Made by a program: the position numbers and the translations under genes. A stretch of DNA of 64,000 nucleotides, taken from NCBI GenBank assembly GCA_905221605.1, contig CAJNDS010002488.1, forward strand, positions 1 through 64,000, given 5' to 3'. The notes under the pieces are model-generated. The model did no database searches. It saw nothing but the letters and a program-made list of their open reading frames with translations, and was not told the origin of the DNA. The DNA comes from Symbiodinium natans (lineage: Eukaryota > Sar > Dinophyceae > Suessiales > Symbiodiniaceae). Of the stretch, positions 10,550 through 22,070 are shown piece by piece. Every line of letters begins with the position of its first letter. Within the stretch, counting starts at the first letter, position 1.

Positions 10550-13500
10550 TTAGGCCGCAGGTTTCTTCATTCTCTTCTTCGGTTGGGTCTCGCGTTTCTC
10601 CGCTGCAATCCTGAGCTGTCACGATCAGCCCGTTCGAAGCCCTAAGTCCAAAACCCTACACCCTAAACCCATATATGCAGCCTTAAGTCAAACTTGTGGC
10701 AGTGCGCACATGCTTCTTGTAAGCATCCACGAAACCAGCAACCTTGGCAGCAGATCTGCAACCCCTAAATTTAGAAAGAATAACAAAGACCCCGCAGCTC
10801 TACCCAGCCAAGAAACACGCATCAGAATCGCCTGAACATCGGCAGCCACAGGGGCCGTGCCAAGACCCTTAAGGCTCTTGCGAGCATCTGTGATCTGAGC
10901 CACTGCAGCCTGAATCAGATTGATGAGAGGCTCCTGGGACTCCAAGCTTTCCAGCCTCAGTGGTTAGAGCTGTCGGGAGCGTGCGATTTTAAAGAGTATG
11001 GGGGGCCAATTATACTTCTACTTCTGCGTATTGGGTGAAGCGACTAGGAGCACGACTTTTTTAGAGCTGCCTATAATAGATACTGCCTAGTAGCTCTGCG
11101 CAGACTTTGGCAGCCTGCCCCTGGGCATTGGTGGCCGCGTTCGTCCAAGAATTCACAAATGCAGTGACGGACCCTTCGGAGTCCACCACCACATGAGTCT
11201 CCATGTCGGTGCCCTCGGCTGCATAAACCCTAAACCCTAGACCCTAAACCCTAAACCCTCAACCCTAAACCCTCAACCCTCAACACTCAACCCTAAACCC
11301 TAAACCCTAAACCCTAAACCCTAAACCCTAAACCGGGCTAAACGTTGGGAGGGCGTGGAAAGTAAACTTCCTTTCATCTCAGCCTAGATTCAGCGGGCTT
11401 GGGTGCTCGGGCTTTCTTCGTCGGGGGCTTCTCTGTCTCGCCTGCCTCCGGGGGGGCTGCCTTGGCCTTGGGGTTAGGAGGCGGTGCGGGGCCGCCCGGG
11501 TTGGACGTGGGCACGCTCCCACCGTCCGGAGAGTCATTGTTCAGCAGGGAGGAAACATGAAGAGCATACGCAGGGTCACACCCCAGCGAAATGCAGATCT
11601 CGTCCTGGGCTGAGGGTCCATAGCCGAGGGTTATATAGGGTTGTTAAGTCTTCATTTGGTTGTTTCAGGGACGGTTGTTACATGTTCATTTGATTGTTTC
11701 AGGGACGCGTCTGCTAAATTCCCTAAACCCTAAACCCTAAACCCTAAACCCTATAACCCTATAAACCCTATAAACCCTATAACCCTAAACCCTAAACCCT
11801 AAACCCTATAAACCCTATAAACCCTAAACCCTATAAACCCTAAACCCTAAAAAGGCACGGAAGTCGAGTTTCGAGGCTGCGAACCGTTAGCTCGCGTTCC
11901 TGAGCATCGTACCATAGAAATGTCTCAAGGTCCGGATTGTTCCGGCATTTCGAAGTCCTGGGAACACATGCGGAGGGTCATATTGCCGTATATGTCTACA
12001 TGTGAAAAGGTATATGTGTATTAAGGTGCAAACAAAGTCTCCCTTTCAGTTGCGATCTGCGGCGGTTGACAAACGCTGTTGCAGCATCCACGTCGTGATT
12101 GTGACATGCGACGATTTGTTCCCAAGGCAGGTATTTGCCTTAACTGCAGGTGTGTTTATGGAGCACATATGAATGTGTATAACACAGTGGTATCGGTGCT
12201 GAGCCTAGGTTCCCTTGTCCCTGTCGGTTTCTTCCTTCTGCCTCCTGAACTGCATCGTTGCTTCGAGTGCCATGGCTGCCTGGTTATCACCTGCACAGCG
12301 TGGGGGGGGAGAAGGTTTAGGGTTTAGTGGTTTATTGGTTTATGGTTTTGGGGGTTGGGGTTTGGGGGTTAAGGGATTATAGGGCATGGGTTCATGTTGA
12401 CACAATTGGGTGGCCTCCGGCTTTGACAAACTTTGCCAGAGCAGCAATGCGAACGTCACCACCTTTCCTGGGACACAGCATGTGGTATATGTCGCACAGG
12501 CACAAAAAGTTCTATACCCAAACTTGAGGTCACTTCTTGAAGGGGCTTTTCGGGCTTTTGAGTTAAGATTCCGCCAGGCTTGGTTTAGTTCTGTGGCCGA
12601 GGGGTTGCTCTCGCAGAACCGGCCCAGTTTTTTGTATGCAGCTGCGTGCGTACCGGAGTTGCACAGTTCTGGGGCCGAGGCTTTCGGCGGCGGACCGGTC
12701 GGGGCAGGTGCAGGGGGCGGCGCTCCCATGGGCAGGGCTGCTGGTGTAGCGTGCAGGGCTGTTGCGGACAGGTTAGCTGGCGCGGCAGCAACAGACGCAG
12801 CAGCGGGAACCGCGGGAACATGGGGAACAGCTAGCGGTTCCGCTTGGCGAGTGTTGTGCCACTTGTTCAGTTCCGCCTCGTTTTCTGCTGCTTTGCTGAG
12901 AAGCGGTGTGCTGCAGGAGGCAGGCTCTTGGGGAGGAACAAGCGTGGGGCCTGTTGTTGCTGGGTCGGTTGCACCCTTGTCGCCTGGCACCTCGGTGGGG
13001 GAGCTGATATCCAAGGAGTTCAGCTTGGCTTGCAAAAGCTGCATCATCATGAGAATGCGCTCGCGGGCTGGGTCCTGCTCGGGCTCCTGTTCGGTGCCGC
13101 AGTCAGACCCTGCAGGGGTTGTCGGGGCAGCACTGGTGAAAGACAGCTGTCTCACAGGGGTACGCGACTCTACGCTTTCCATGGAGGCGTTGCGATACAA
13201 GCCATTGCCCTGGTCATCCACAGAAAACCCTGCAAACAAGTCAAGGTTGCGCACTGGGGTCGCTTGTGGCCGAAAGGTGCCACCATCGGCTTTGCGATCG
13301 ACACCATCTTCGTTGCTTTTGTCGGCCGGCGCAGGGGTGGGCACGATGGTTTCCAGGGTTGTTTGCGTGGGTGCCTTCTGGGGCAGTGCCGCCTGTTGCG
13401 CTTCCTGCTTCGCATCGCCTGTCTTCTGGTGGGGCACAACGTCAAACATCTGCAGCGGGGTGTTGCATGTCGAGCACTGTGTGCTGCTGGTTGGCGTTAG

Positions 13501-15956
13501 TCCAGGGTAGAACTTGCAACATGCTACACACATGCCGGCTTGTTGGGCTGGGATAAGGCCACCCTGGTCTGTTGCAGGCGTAGGCTTCGAGCCTTGCAGG
13601 GTTGGGGCAGGAACAGACTGCGGCAGCGGAGTGAAGGGGCTCGTCGGCGTTTGCTGTGTCCCTGGGGTGGTTGGCGAAGGTGTGACCGGCTGCGTGGCGA
13701 CCGGGCCGGTCTGCGGAACGACTGTGGTCTGCGAAGCTTGAACAGGTGGATGCTGCTGCACTTGTGCGGTTGTCTGCAGAGCTTGGACTGCCACCTGTTG
13801 CTGTGTCTGCTGCTGCTGCTGCTGCAGCAGCAAAGGAGCGTCCACTTGGCTTTGCTGCTGCCCTGGGGCGGTTGTCTGCGGAGCTTGGACAGGTGCCACA
13901 TGCTGCTGCGCTTGCTGCTGCAAAGGGCCGGTCGCTTGGCTTTGCTGCTGCACTGGAGCGGTTGTTTGCGGAGCTTGGACAGGTGCCACATGCTGCTGCG
14001 CTTGCTGCTGCAAAGGGCCGGTCGCTTGGCTTTGCTGCTGCACTGGGGCGGTTGTTTGCGGAGCTTGGACAGGTGCCACATGCTGCTGCGCTTGCTGCTG
14101 CAAAGGGCCGGTCGCTTGGCTTGGCTGCTGCACTGCCGGAGCGGTTGTCTGCGGAGCTTGGACAGGTGCTACCTGCAGCTGCGCTTGCTGCTGCAAAGGG
14201 CCGGTCGCTTGGCTTGGCTGCTGCACTGCAGGAGCGGTTGTCTGCGGAACTTGGACAGGTGCCACCTGTTGCTGTGTCGGTAGCTGCTGCTGCTGCTGTT
14301 GCTGCAATGGAGCGGCCACTTGGATTTGCTGCTGCGCTGGGGCGGTTGTCTGTGGAGCTTGGACAGGTGGCACATGCTGCTGCGCTTGTTGCTGCAAGGG
14401 GTCAGCCGCTTGAGCGGTTGTCTGCGGAACATGGACAGGTGCCACAGGCTGCTGCGTTTGCTGCTGCAAAGGGCCGGCCGCTTGCTGCGGCACTGCACCA
14501 GCTGTCGTTGCCGCCTGAACAGGTGTCACCGGTTGTTGCGCCTGCATGGTTGTCTGCAAAGCTGGGACAGAAGGCTGGGGGGTTGACACCGGCCGGTTCT
14601 TGACTGGAGTGAGCAGGCCAGTGTGCTGGTTGACTTTCGACAAACCACTGTAACCCTGGGAGCCAGTAGCTGGCCACATCAAGAGCCCGGGGCGCGAAGA
14701 TGCACTCGAGGGTTCCGAAGGGGAGGGTTCCGAAGGGGAGGGTTCTGTTGTCTCTGTCACGTCACTTGCTGACCTTTTGAATTTGCCCCAAAAGTTGGCG
14801 TACTGCTTCTTCTCAGACTCGGTAAGAATCGGAGGCTCCCACACCTGAAACTCACTTCAGAAAACAAATCATTCCTGTAACGGAATTGTAACATACCCTA
14901 AACCCTAAACCCTAGACCCTATACATGCGTCCATATAGACCCTAAACCCTAAACCTTAAAACCCTAATACCCTAAACCCATATTTGTCGGACAAAACACT
15001 CAAAGGACCGACTAAGATTTGTCACGAAACTGGAACAGCATCTGAGGTTTTGCCCTTGGCTTTGGCAGCACCACGTGCAGCCTGGGCCTTCGGCACCACG
15101 GGGCCGTGGAAGGCAGCAGCAGCGGAGGCATCGTCCGGGGAGACCGTCTGCAGGGGAATCTTCTTGAATCATAGGGGTTTAGGTTTAGGGTTTAATTAGG
15201 GTTTAGGGTTTAGGGTTTAGGGTTTAGGGTTTAGGGATATTGATGTCTGCTAAAATACGAGCGGGTCTTATTGTCGACTTCCTACATCGGTACTTCTTTG
15301 TGCAAGTGCACAGCTCCGACCCTCAAGACAGCCACGGGCCCAACATTCGGCTCAGCAAAAGAGGCAGCAGCGGTGATCTGAGAGTCAGGGCGATGCAAGC
15401 CGGGCACATCGCTTGGGGACACAGTCAAGTCCATCTCGGAAAGCTGCTCTTTCAAGACGCCTTCCAACTCATGAACTGTCATGTCTTCCAACTTCTGCTC
15501 CGCAGCAGCCGGGGCAACAGGGGAGACCGGTGCGGGAGCAGCCAGCTCAGGGGCTGCCACTGGGGCGGCTGGGGCGGCAGGGGCAGGTGCATGGGACTGG
15601 TTTTTGGGAGCTGCGGGCGCACTGCTTGCCATCCCACCACCACCAATAGCATTCCTGAGGTACATTGTTACGAAATAGCCTTGTAGGAGTTATAACTGTC
15701 ACATGTACTCCTGTATTTGTAGCTAGGTCGCAAGCGGGCCTGCACTTCTTTGCGTTGATCTGCAGACAACCCGAGCAGATCCAAGCACATGTCGCCGTCG
15801 ATTGCTCTGGCCAATGCCTTAAATACATTGATCTTTTTTGGGGGATGACACTTCGTACATGTTCATTTGTGTTTTCGAATGCATGTGAGGGGCCCCAGGG
15901 TCCAGTGCAGCGGGCGGGCGCGGTGGGGCTGCTTTCTTGCTCCCTTTAGGTGGCAT
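10550..15956 (-). CDS. Multi-exon gene with large Gln/Pro/Ala-rich exon
   Basis: Unrecognised protein. Exons (minus): 15852-15956 with ATG (MPPKGSKKAAPPRPPAA); about 15720-15817 (LDLLGLSADQRKEVQARL); about 15290-15656; about 15045-15162; about 12490-14844; about 12215-12279; about 11860-11957; about 11386-11609; 11087-11218; about 10821-10946; about 10690-10755; 10550-10610 with TAA. The chain is Ala/Pro/Gln-rich with short helices (VHELEGVLKEQLSEM; NLIQAAVAQITDARKSLKGL; VAGFVDAYKKHV) and ends in a basic tail (KKRMKKPAA). Such composition fits a scaffold or nucleic-acid-associated protein, but this is inference. Most acceptors are YAG; donors include GT and GC. Introns between exons carry CCCTAAA/TTTAGGG arrays (11225-11335, 11719-11850, 14893-14990, 15175-15237). 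It might also be two genes. Confidence 0.5.
11225..11335 (-). repeat. CCCTAAA interstitial array (intronic)
   Basis: About 15 units of CCCTAAA with CCCTCAA variants, between exons at 11386-11609 and 11087-11218. Confidence 0.9.
11386..11609 (-). CDS. Exon with C-terminal Lys/Pro-rich segment
   Basis: Acceptor CCCTCAG|CCC at 11609. Reads AQDEICISLGCDPAYALHVS, then Gly/Pro-rich sequence and GETEKPPTKKARAPKPAESR. Part of the 10.5-16.0 kb model. Flanked on the downstream side by a 110-bp CCCTAAA array. Confidence 0.55.
11719..11850 (-). repeat. CCCTAAA/CCCTATAAA array (intronic)
   Basis: About 17 units mixing CCCTAAA and CCCTATAAA, between exons at about 11860-11957 and 11386-11609. Confidence 0.9.
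12490..14844 (-). CDS. Large Gln-rich exon with 30-residue repeats and a CxxC pair
   Basis: Opens at acceptor TTTCAG|GTG (14844) and is uninterrupted for more than 750 codons. It starts with WEPPILTESEKKQYANFWGK, a charged helix, then SEPSPSEPS. Residues about 130-390 are Gln/Pro/Ala-rich with 90-bp (30-residue) tandem repeats containing QQQAQQHVAPVQAPQTTAP. At about 435-462 two pairs, MCVACC and CSTC, spaced about 15 apart, suggest a small zinc ribbon. A helical segment NEAELNKWHN and a C-terminal RRxL-like block (ATELNQAWRNLNSKARKAPS) follow. The frame past about 12490 looks like intron. Both the repeats and the Gln bias are low-complexity features and give no function. The plus-strand frames here are shadows. 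Confidence 0.65.
15175..15237 (+). repeat. TTTAGGG array (intronic)
   Basis: Eight TTTAGGG units directly before the acceptor side of the exon at 15045-15162, in the intron after the 15290-15656 exon. On the transcribed strand it reads CCCTAAA, opposite to nothing in the flanking exons. Confidence 0.85.
15290..15656 (-). CDS. Ala/Pro-rich exon with acidic helix
   Basis: Acceptor CTCAG|GAATGC. It begins GGGGMASSAPAAPKNQSHAP, continues with an Ala/Pro linker, then EQKLEDMTVHELEGVLKEQL and SEMDLTVSPSDVPGLHRP. The helix after the linker is the only ordered part visible. Third exon of the 10.5-16.0 kb gene model. Confidence 0.55.
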
Positions 15957-16224
15957 CGCCGCAAGGTCGACCCCACACGTTGCAGGCGTGTGCCAGAACC
16001 CTGGCCCTAGACACACATCCACAATCCCAATCTTACCTGCAGAGCCAAACATGAAGGCAGCAGGTGTCGCTACAGAACAAGAAAGTCGCTCTAGGGCTGC
16101 TCAAGAGCAATGTGCACAACCGAAGTCAGAGCGAAAAGCATGTTCTCAGAGCAGATACGTTTGTCCCGAGAGCACAAACAACACAGATCATGGTGTTTTT
16201 ACTACAAGTACATAAACGTACCCG

Positions 16225-16273
16225 CATTGACGCTTTTTGACGCTTTTTGACGCTTTTTGACGCTTTTTGACGC
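16225..16273 (+). repeat. GACGCTTTTT decanucleotide, four to five copies
   Basis: Four perfect copies of TTGACGCTTTTT with a 10-bp period, ending at GACGCCGGG. Short and perfect, so recent. Confidence 0.9.
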
Positions 16274-16924
16274 CGGGTTCGTCCGAGCACACGGGCCACC
16301 AGAAACGGACATCAAGCCCACTGGCAATGTTTCCCCCGCTGCAAGTACAGTTTTGCACTTGCAAACTTCCACTGCACCCCACACATCGTTCTGAAAATCC
16401 TAGGTTGGGTTCATACACGAGCAAACAACGTCGTAGTCAGACCTGTTTCTGAGGATTGGGATGGGAAAGTCATGGTTCCACTCTCATGTGCAGATTGCAG
16501 TTGCGAACTCCCATTGAGCCCACACGTGTTCTGACACGACAGGCCACGTGTCCGAGCACACCCCCTATACAGTGCAAAGGCACAGCGAGCACTGACCCAT
16601 ACACGACAATGATTTACCTCTATATATATATATATGGGATCATGGAGTTTAGCGGGTCATGCTGCCGTGTTCCACCACCCCTCTCATGGAAAGTCCTCGG
16701 GCCACGCAGGTGGCAGCTTGGCACGACCGCTCTGGAGAAGCCAACGCACAACATCGATCAGGTCGGCCTGACGCATGGCTTAAGAGATAGTATTTGGGAC
16801 GCAGGGTTTAGGGTTTACAATAGGGAAGAACCCGAAAACTTTTAAAGAATCTTATTAGCACAAATCCCCCCAAAAGGATTCTTAAGGATTCTTGGGAACC
16901 CTATTTAAGTGTTCAATGTAGGGT

Positions 16925-16980
16925 CTATATATGGTCTATATATATGCATATATATATATATATATATATATATAGATAGG
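16925..16980. repeat. (TA)n microsatellite
   Basis: ATATATGG followed by about 17 TA dinucleotides; a shorter TA run lies at 16620-16636. Confidence 0.9.
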
Positions 16981-17094
16981 GTTTACAGTTTAGGATGTAA
17001 AGTAAATACACCAAAAGAGTGGGAACCATTTGAAGGACAAGTAGCTCTTTAGGGATTGAGGCCATTGAGTCTTCCAACCCTATAAACCCTAAAC

Positions 17095-17260
17095 TCCAAA
17101 CCCTAAACCGCAAACCCTGAACCCTAAACCCTAAACCCTAAACCCTAAACACTATAGCCTAGACCCTACACCCTACACCCATCCACCCTAAACCCTAAAC
17201 CCTAAACCTACAACCTATAAACCCTAAACCCTAAACCACAAACCCTTAACTATAAACCCT
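17095..17260 (-). repeat. CCCTAAA array, degenerate
   Basis: About 20 units of CCCTAAA with CCCTACA, CCCATCCA and similar variants, just downstream (minus sense) of the last exon candidate of the methyltransferase-like gene. Confidence 0.85.
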
Positions 17261-20200
17261 AACGGCTTCTACTTTCTGGTTCAGGGTAGCTACAGCTTTC
17301 TGGGCCTGCTCGTGCCAATGGAAGGGTTCGCCAAACAATGTGCGCAGTTCGTCGGCTTCGTTATATTCGGAACCCGGGCTTTCGAAAAGTGACGGCGCAG
17401 AAGATAAGCAGCCAGCACATGCCTTGGATAGGATTTCGAGGCCCCTTCTGTGTCGTCTGGTGGGACAGGGGGCGCATTAGACCATGCTCACACGCAGCAC
17501 CTATACCACTTTCATGTGCACACAGGGGACAGCCGACGGGCAATTGCAGTGACCTTCAGCCCAGCATTTGACGATAGTCTCGGCGAACTTCGGTGTGTAT
17601 TCCCTCATTGCACATATGCTCAGTGTGTTCAAGGACTACGAATCCAAGCACTATATTTGCAAGAAATGAATCTATGGTGTCACCCAGGCACTGTGTGCCT
17701 TTGACGGCTGCTGCAATGCCTGTGGAGCGTCTCTGGCCGGTCACAGCCTCTCACCCGCAATTCAGGGGCGCCCCCAAACCCCCCATCCCCAAAGAAACAA
17801 ACAGCCAACACGAAGCAGAACCCCCCGAGTGCATTACATTGCTCGCGGGGGCAAGCCTTCATCCTCCAGCCCAAAGCGGACATGACACCTAACACCCCTT
17901 GAACCCTAAACCCTAAACCCTAAACCCGTACTAAACCCTAAACCCTAAACCCTAAACCCTTTTGCACGACCCTATACATACATTGTCCATATAAGGCAGG
18001 GGTGCGTCGTAGGTGACCTTCGTGATCTTCTTCTTGGTTTTCTTCGGGTTACCAGTGCAACGTTGCGTTTGTTGCCATTCCCAGGTCTTCCGGACAGTTG
18101 CCTGCAGGCAAATTCAGGCAGGGGTGAGGTTTCGGGGTCGAACGGTCCAGCTTTTTGAACCCATTATAAACCCAAAACCCTAAACCTTATGAACCCTCTA
18201 CAGCCTAAACACTTAAGCCCCTATATGGCCTGAAAACGAAACTCGAAAATCACCGAAACATCCCCGGCGCTGAGCCCGAAATAAATGTGGTTTAGGGTTT
18301 AGGGTTTGGGGTTTGGGGGTTGGGGTTTGGGGTTTGGGGTTTTGGGTTTGGGGTTTAGGGACACAAATGGCCTCAAAGCGAAGATGGTTGCTGTACAACC
18401 AGGTTGGTTTTGAAGTCGCTGCATCAAAGGCTTCCATGCGAATGGGGAAGCGATAGACCTTAGCATTTGATGGGATATATAGACAGGCAATCACTCAACT
18501 CGAAAACCATATCTATAAACGTACAAATTTAGCAGCGAATTATAAGTTTTGCCAACACGCAAAGGCACAGGCATCTTTTGCGCTAGCTCTTTGAATATAG
18601 ACAGCCCCTGCAGGCCCCCAGTCGTAGGATGTTGGGGTTGCTCCATCAAGAAGCAAATCCCCAGCGCCCGAGCTAGAGCCATCAAAAGAGTGGTCCTAGG
18701 CACATGAGCGAAAAACGCCTGATTTAAGACCCTAGGGCCTATAGGGTTCACCACGATGATCTTGCAAGTACAGCGTGGGATGCCTGGTAAGTATTGTTCT
18801 AGAGCAGCCGAGCGGCCGAGCAGCCAATAGATTCCCTACGCGAACCGATGCATGCTTTTGCAAACCATCTGGTAGCATGGGGCAGCGGCCAGTCACCCAA
18901 GAGCACATAAAGCCAAAGGACGAACCTGGGATGCAAAGGTTCGACGTCCAAGATTCACTTTAGGGTTGATGTAATGTTCGGCCAATTTAGGGTTCAGGGT
19001 TTCGGGGGCCACTATGTATCTTTCGGGTTCTGCGTTCTACTTCAAAGTTCAGGTTGGTTTGCGTATACGGTCAAGTCAGGAGCCCATTTGAAAAAGAGTT
19101 TATAGGGTTCGTTACGCAGGGTTGCGGTTCCCCTCCTTTATAATTTTCGCAACTGCATCCTATGTACAGATTCGCGCCAGAAATTTTAGCTATATAGACT
19201 CTAAACCCCAAAAACCCGAAACTCAAAAGGCTGCACCCTTTTACAGCCCCATGCATAGAACGCAAGAGGTAGCCCACAATGTACATCGCACTATGTGTAG
19301 AAATGCACTGCCTAGGTGCGACGAGAAACATCTAGCACGGATTCCGTGCTGCAGCTATCCCAAAGATCCGATCCGTACCCAAGCTACGAGATCCGTACCC
19401 AAGCTACGAGTAACACGGAATCCGTACCCCAGAACACATAGAATCCTCACTCTTAAGTCGCGGAATCCGCACCCAAGCGAAAAAAGCGCATGCCCCGCGC
19501 AGCTATCAACATGGAATGTGTCCGCGTGCCCAAGCTAGCTGTCGTGGAATCTGCAGCCAGGCTAGATCACTTAAGACAGGACGATCTGCACTGAGGCGCG
19601 GAATCCGTACCCAAGCTATCACACGCAACGCTAAATTTCCGCTCGAACTGTCATTTGGCATGCCTGCGCGTTGCGGCAAACTGCACCCGAGATGCAAGGA
19701 GGATGAAGTGAAGAGAGTTGATCACAATAGGGGCGGGGAGGGGATGTGGGATTCGACGTGGACACTGCTAAACCCTAAACCCTAAACCCTTTAAACCCTA
19801 AACCCTAAACCCTAAACCCTAAACCCTAAACCCTAAACCCTAAACCCGATATAGGGAAGCTGGGATCGAAGCTTCAGGCCCGGGTCCTCTAGAGCTCTAG
19901 CTACGTACGGTCGCGTGCACAGCGTGGAACTAACGCAGATCATGTGCACCGTGCAGCTATAGCAACAGCCAAGCACGTACGTCATTGACATGCGCCGTTC
20001 CTCATCGTACGTGTGAGCTAGATCCAGATTGCGACAACGCACAGCTGTGCTGGCACTCGGAGTGGCTTATTGTTGTTGAGGCGGCGAAGTTCAACGTCTT
20101 GTTGCGTGATGAATAGAATCCTCCTGTCGCGTGCCATGTTGCAGCCATGATGCCAGATTGAACGAACGTGCTTGCCGACAATGTTGCGCAGCGGGGATGG

Positions 20201-21747
20201 GTTGCTCAGGTAGGAGTAGTTATAGATTGCTTCTAGAAGCATCCACGTCGTCGGGATCGTTGCAGGGCTTATAGGCTGTTGCAGGGCTTATATGATATAG
20301 GGTTTAGAAAGTATGGGTTCTGCAGGGGAATTAGGTTTCAGCACGCGTGGCAGGGTTAGCCGGGTTTGCCTTACTTAGCTCTATGTAGCCGAGGTGTGAT
20401 GATTCCCTTGAGCACACGCGCTCACCTGCAGCCTGGCCAACATCATGCGAGACTCGGGCTATTCATAAGCTGTTAACCCGAACGAAGCTAAACATCTTTA
20501 GAATGCAACATGTACTCGTGCATAGTGTCTGTGTCTCTCTGCATGAGCCTGAGAAAACACTGCGACATCGTACTGAATTAACCCAGTGGGTATTACATAA
20601 GCCCTAGCCAGCCACAAGACAGAATATGGGAACCTTATTTTTGCACTGGTTTTCATTCCCTGACCTATTGGAACGATGACAGTCTCAAAGCCACCATACG
20701 ATTGCTGGAAAGGCTGCTTTAACACCTAAACCCTCGAAAGTCTGAAGTAGCCATGCACCCTCAGAGGCCCTATAGCTATCTTGCCCTAAACGCCTAAAGT
20801 GGGATCGAGTTAACCTCAGTTTGTGCTCCTCAAAATATGCATTCCTAAAGTTCTAGTAACAGAATGGCAATTTCAGAGCAACCATATGATCGCTTGAAAC
20901 CCTCTAAGCTATACCCTTATCAACCCTTTTGGAATCCGCATGATTTTGGGCTTTGTAGGGGTTCGGGTTTTTCGGGAAATTCAGAGGTTTAGGAAGTCCA
21001 GTTTTGGTGCAACTCTTCGAGTGTTAATTGTCAACCCTGGACGCATGCGCAAAACTCATTCGAATGTATACACCAGCGGGAGAAAAATAGTTGTGAGGGG
21101 GCCCGTATTTTGGCTTAACTGCTTCCCCCTAATACTAAACCCCACCCAACTTGTGAATACTATTTCCACTCGCTGGCTGTTGTGCAGTCGGGGTTCAGCA
21201 TGGCGCCAGCACCAGGAGGCCGGCATATCGGATACGACGCACCAAAAGTAAACACAACCTGAGCTTTCAAGTACTTTGTACATCAGGAAGTTCCGACACT
21301 GTTAATTCTGCCAAACCCATTTTGCTTTGGAGCAACACAAATCCCCAAGGTGAACTGACGTCCTCGATCTGAGACCTGGTTATATCCAGCTTCCTGGCTG
21401 CATATCCCAAATTGGTGGCAGCGCGATGGATTTCCTGGAGGCTTGGCACGCAAGGATAAGTACCATTAAGCCCTAAATAAGGCCACAGTGATAAATGAAG
21501 CGGAACATACCGGCCCAGTAGCTCCAACTCCACAAAAGATTTCTACCGCATCGAGATCTCCGACTCTATCGTCCTTGCAAGCGGGGTCAATGACGTTCTT
21601 GGGCTTGAGAGGCCGGGTGGTGGTTTGTGTCGCTTGGTGCAGACTAGAATCCATCTGATCCATATACGCCATAATGAACAGCAAGGCAATGATAGAGCGA
21701 GGGACGTGACGGGAAATCATTTGCTGAACACGAGGGCGTGGACCCAT
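17240..21747 (-). CDS. Multi-exon gene, C5-methyltransferase-like Rossmann domain
   Basis: Exons: 21511-21747 (ATG 21747; hydrophobic segment SIIALLFIMAYM, then DAVEIFCGVGA); 21298-21434 (LGYAARKLDITRSQIEDVSS); 21200-21258 (YAGLLVLAP); about 18800-18925 (SSFGFMCSWVTGR, SVRVGN); about 18560-18745 (LGICFLMEQP); 18365-18458 (RMEAFDAATSKPTWLYSN); 17982-18101; about 17240-17456 (KSYPRHVLAAYLL). The first three total 433 nt, so exon 3 ends one base into a codon; a GC-AG intron (18926-21199) completes Cys, giving APCSSFGF. EIFCGVGA resembles SAM motif I of DNA C5-methyltransferases and APCSS the catalytic PPCQ motif; one Pro is missing. From memory, the same order (FSG, PPCSS, EQP, KPT.LYS) marks an expanded unnamed dinoflagellate family. 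Enzyme activity is not shown; the N-terminal hydrophobic helix may be a membrane or transit signal. The junction between exons 4 and 5 is unresolved. Confidence 0.6.
18290..18360 (+). repeat. Degenerate TTTGGGG/TTTAGGG tract (intronic)
   Basis: GGTTTAGGG, GGTTTGGGG and GGTTTTGGG units immediately next to the exon ending at 18365. Confidence 0.85.
18365..18458 (-). CDS. Exon carrying KPTWLYSN motif
   Basis: Acceptor GCTAAG|GTC at 18458, possible donor T|GTGTCC at 18365. Encodes RFPIRMEAFDAATSKPTWLY then SNHLRFEA. The intron after it begins directly with CCCTAAACCCCAAACCC, so the telomere-like tract starts 6 nt past the donor. Confidence 0.6.
19360..19625. repeat. GAATCCGTACCCAAGCTA short repeat
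   Basis: GGAATCCGTACCC, ATCCGTACCCAAGCTACGAG and GCGGAATCCGCACCCAAGC recur about seven times between 19365 and 19625 with irregular spacing. Intronic in the gene model at 17.2-21.7 kb. Not coding. Confidence 0.6.
19765..19850 (-). repeat. CCCTAAA array in the 2.27-kb intron
   Basis: About twelve CCCTAAA units. It lies within the GC-AG intron 18926-21199 of the methyltransferase-like gene. Confidence 0.9.
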
Positions 21748-21979
21748 GGCTCCGAACCCTAGAAAATTTGTATAGTGCATGGTACAGCAACCACGTACAG
21801 TCCGTAAAGTTAAGGCCCAGCTGCGCTTTCTTAATTTATTGGGTAGACCAGAATGCAATGCCTCTGCAAACGAAAGATACAGCATCATCTCACGAAGACA
21901 CACTGGATCTGTTTCAGTAGCGGGACACCGCACTTCCCACACTTGCATGCTCTTCTGAAAACCCGGACCAAGCTAGCGC

Positions 21980-22070
21980 CACCCTAAACCCTAAACCCAA
22001 ACCCTAAACCCTTATAAACCCTCAACACTAAGCCCCAAACCCTAAACCCAAACCCTAAACCCTCAAGGCC
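21980..22070 (-). repeat. CCCTAAA array upstream of the methyltransferase-like gene
   Basis: CCCTAAACCC units with CCCTTATAAACCC variants, ending in CTCAAGGCC as at 9257. Confidence 0.85.

Noticed and set aside
12410-14603. Several long plus-strand Ala/Leu-rich frames
   Set aside because: Antisense of the Gln-rich exon (CAG/CTG complement).
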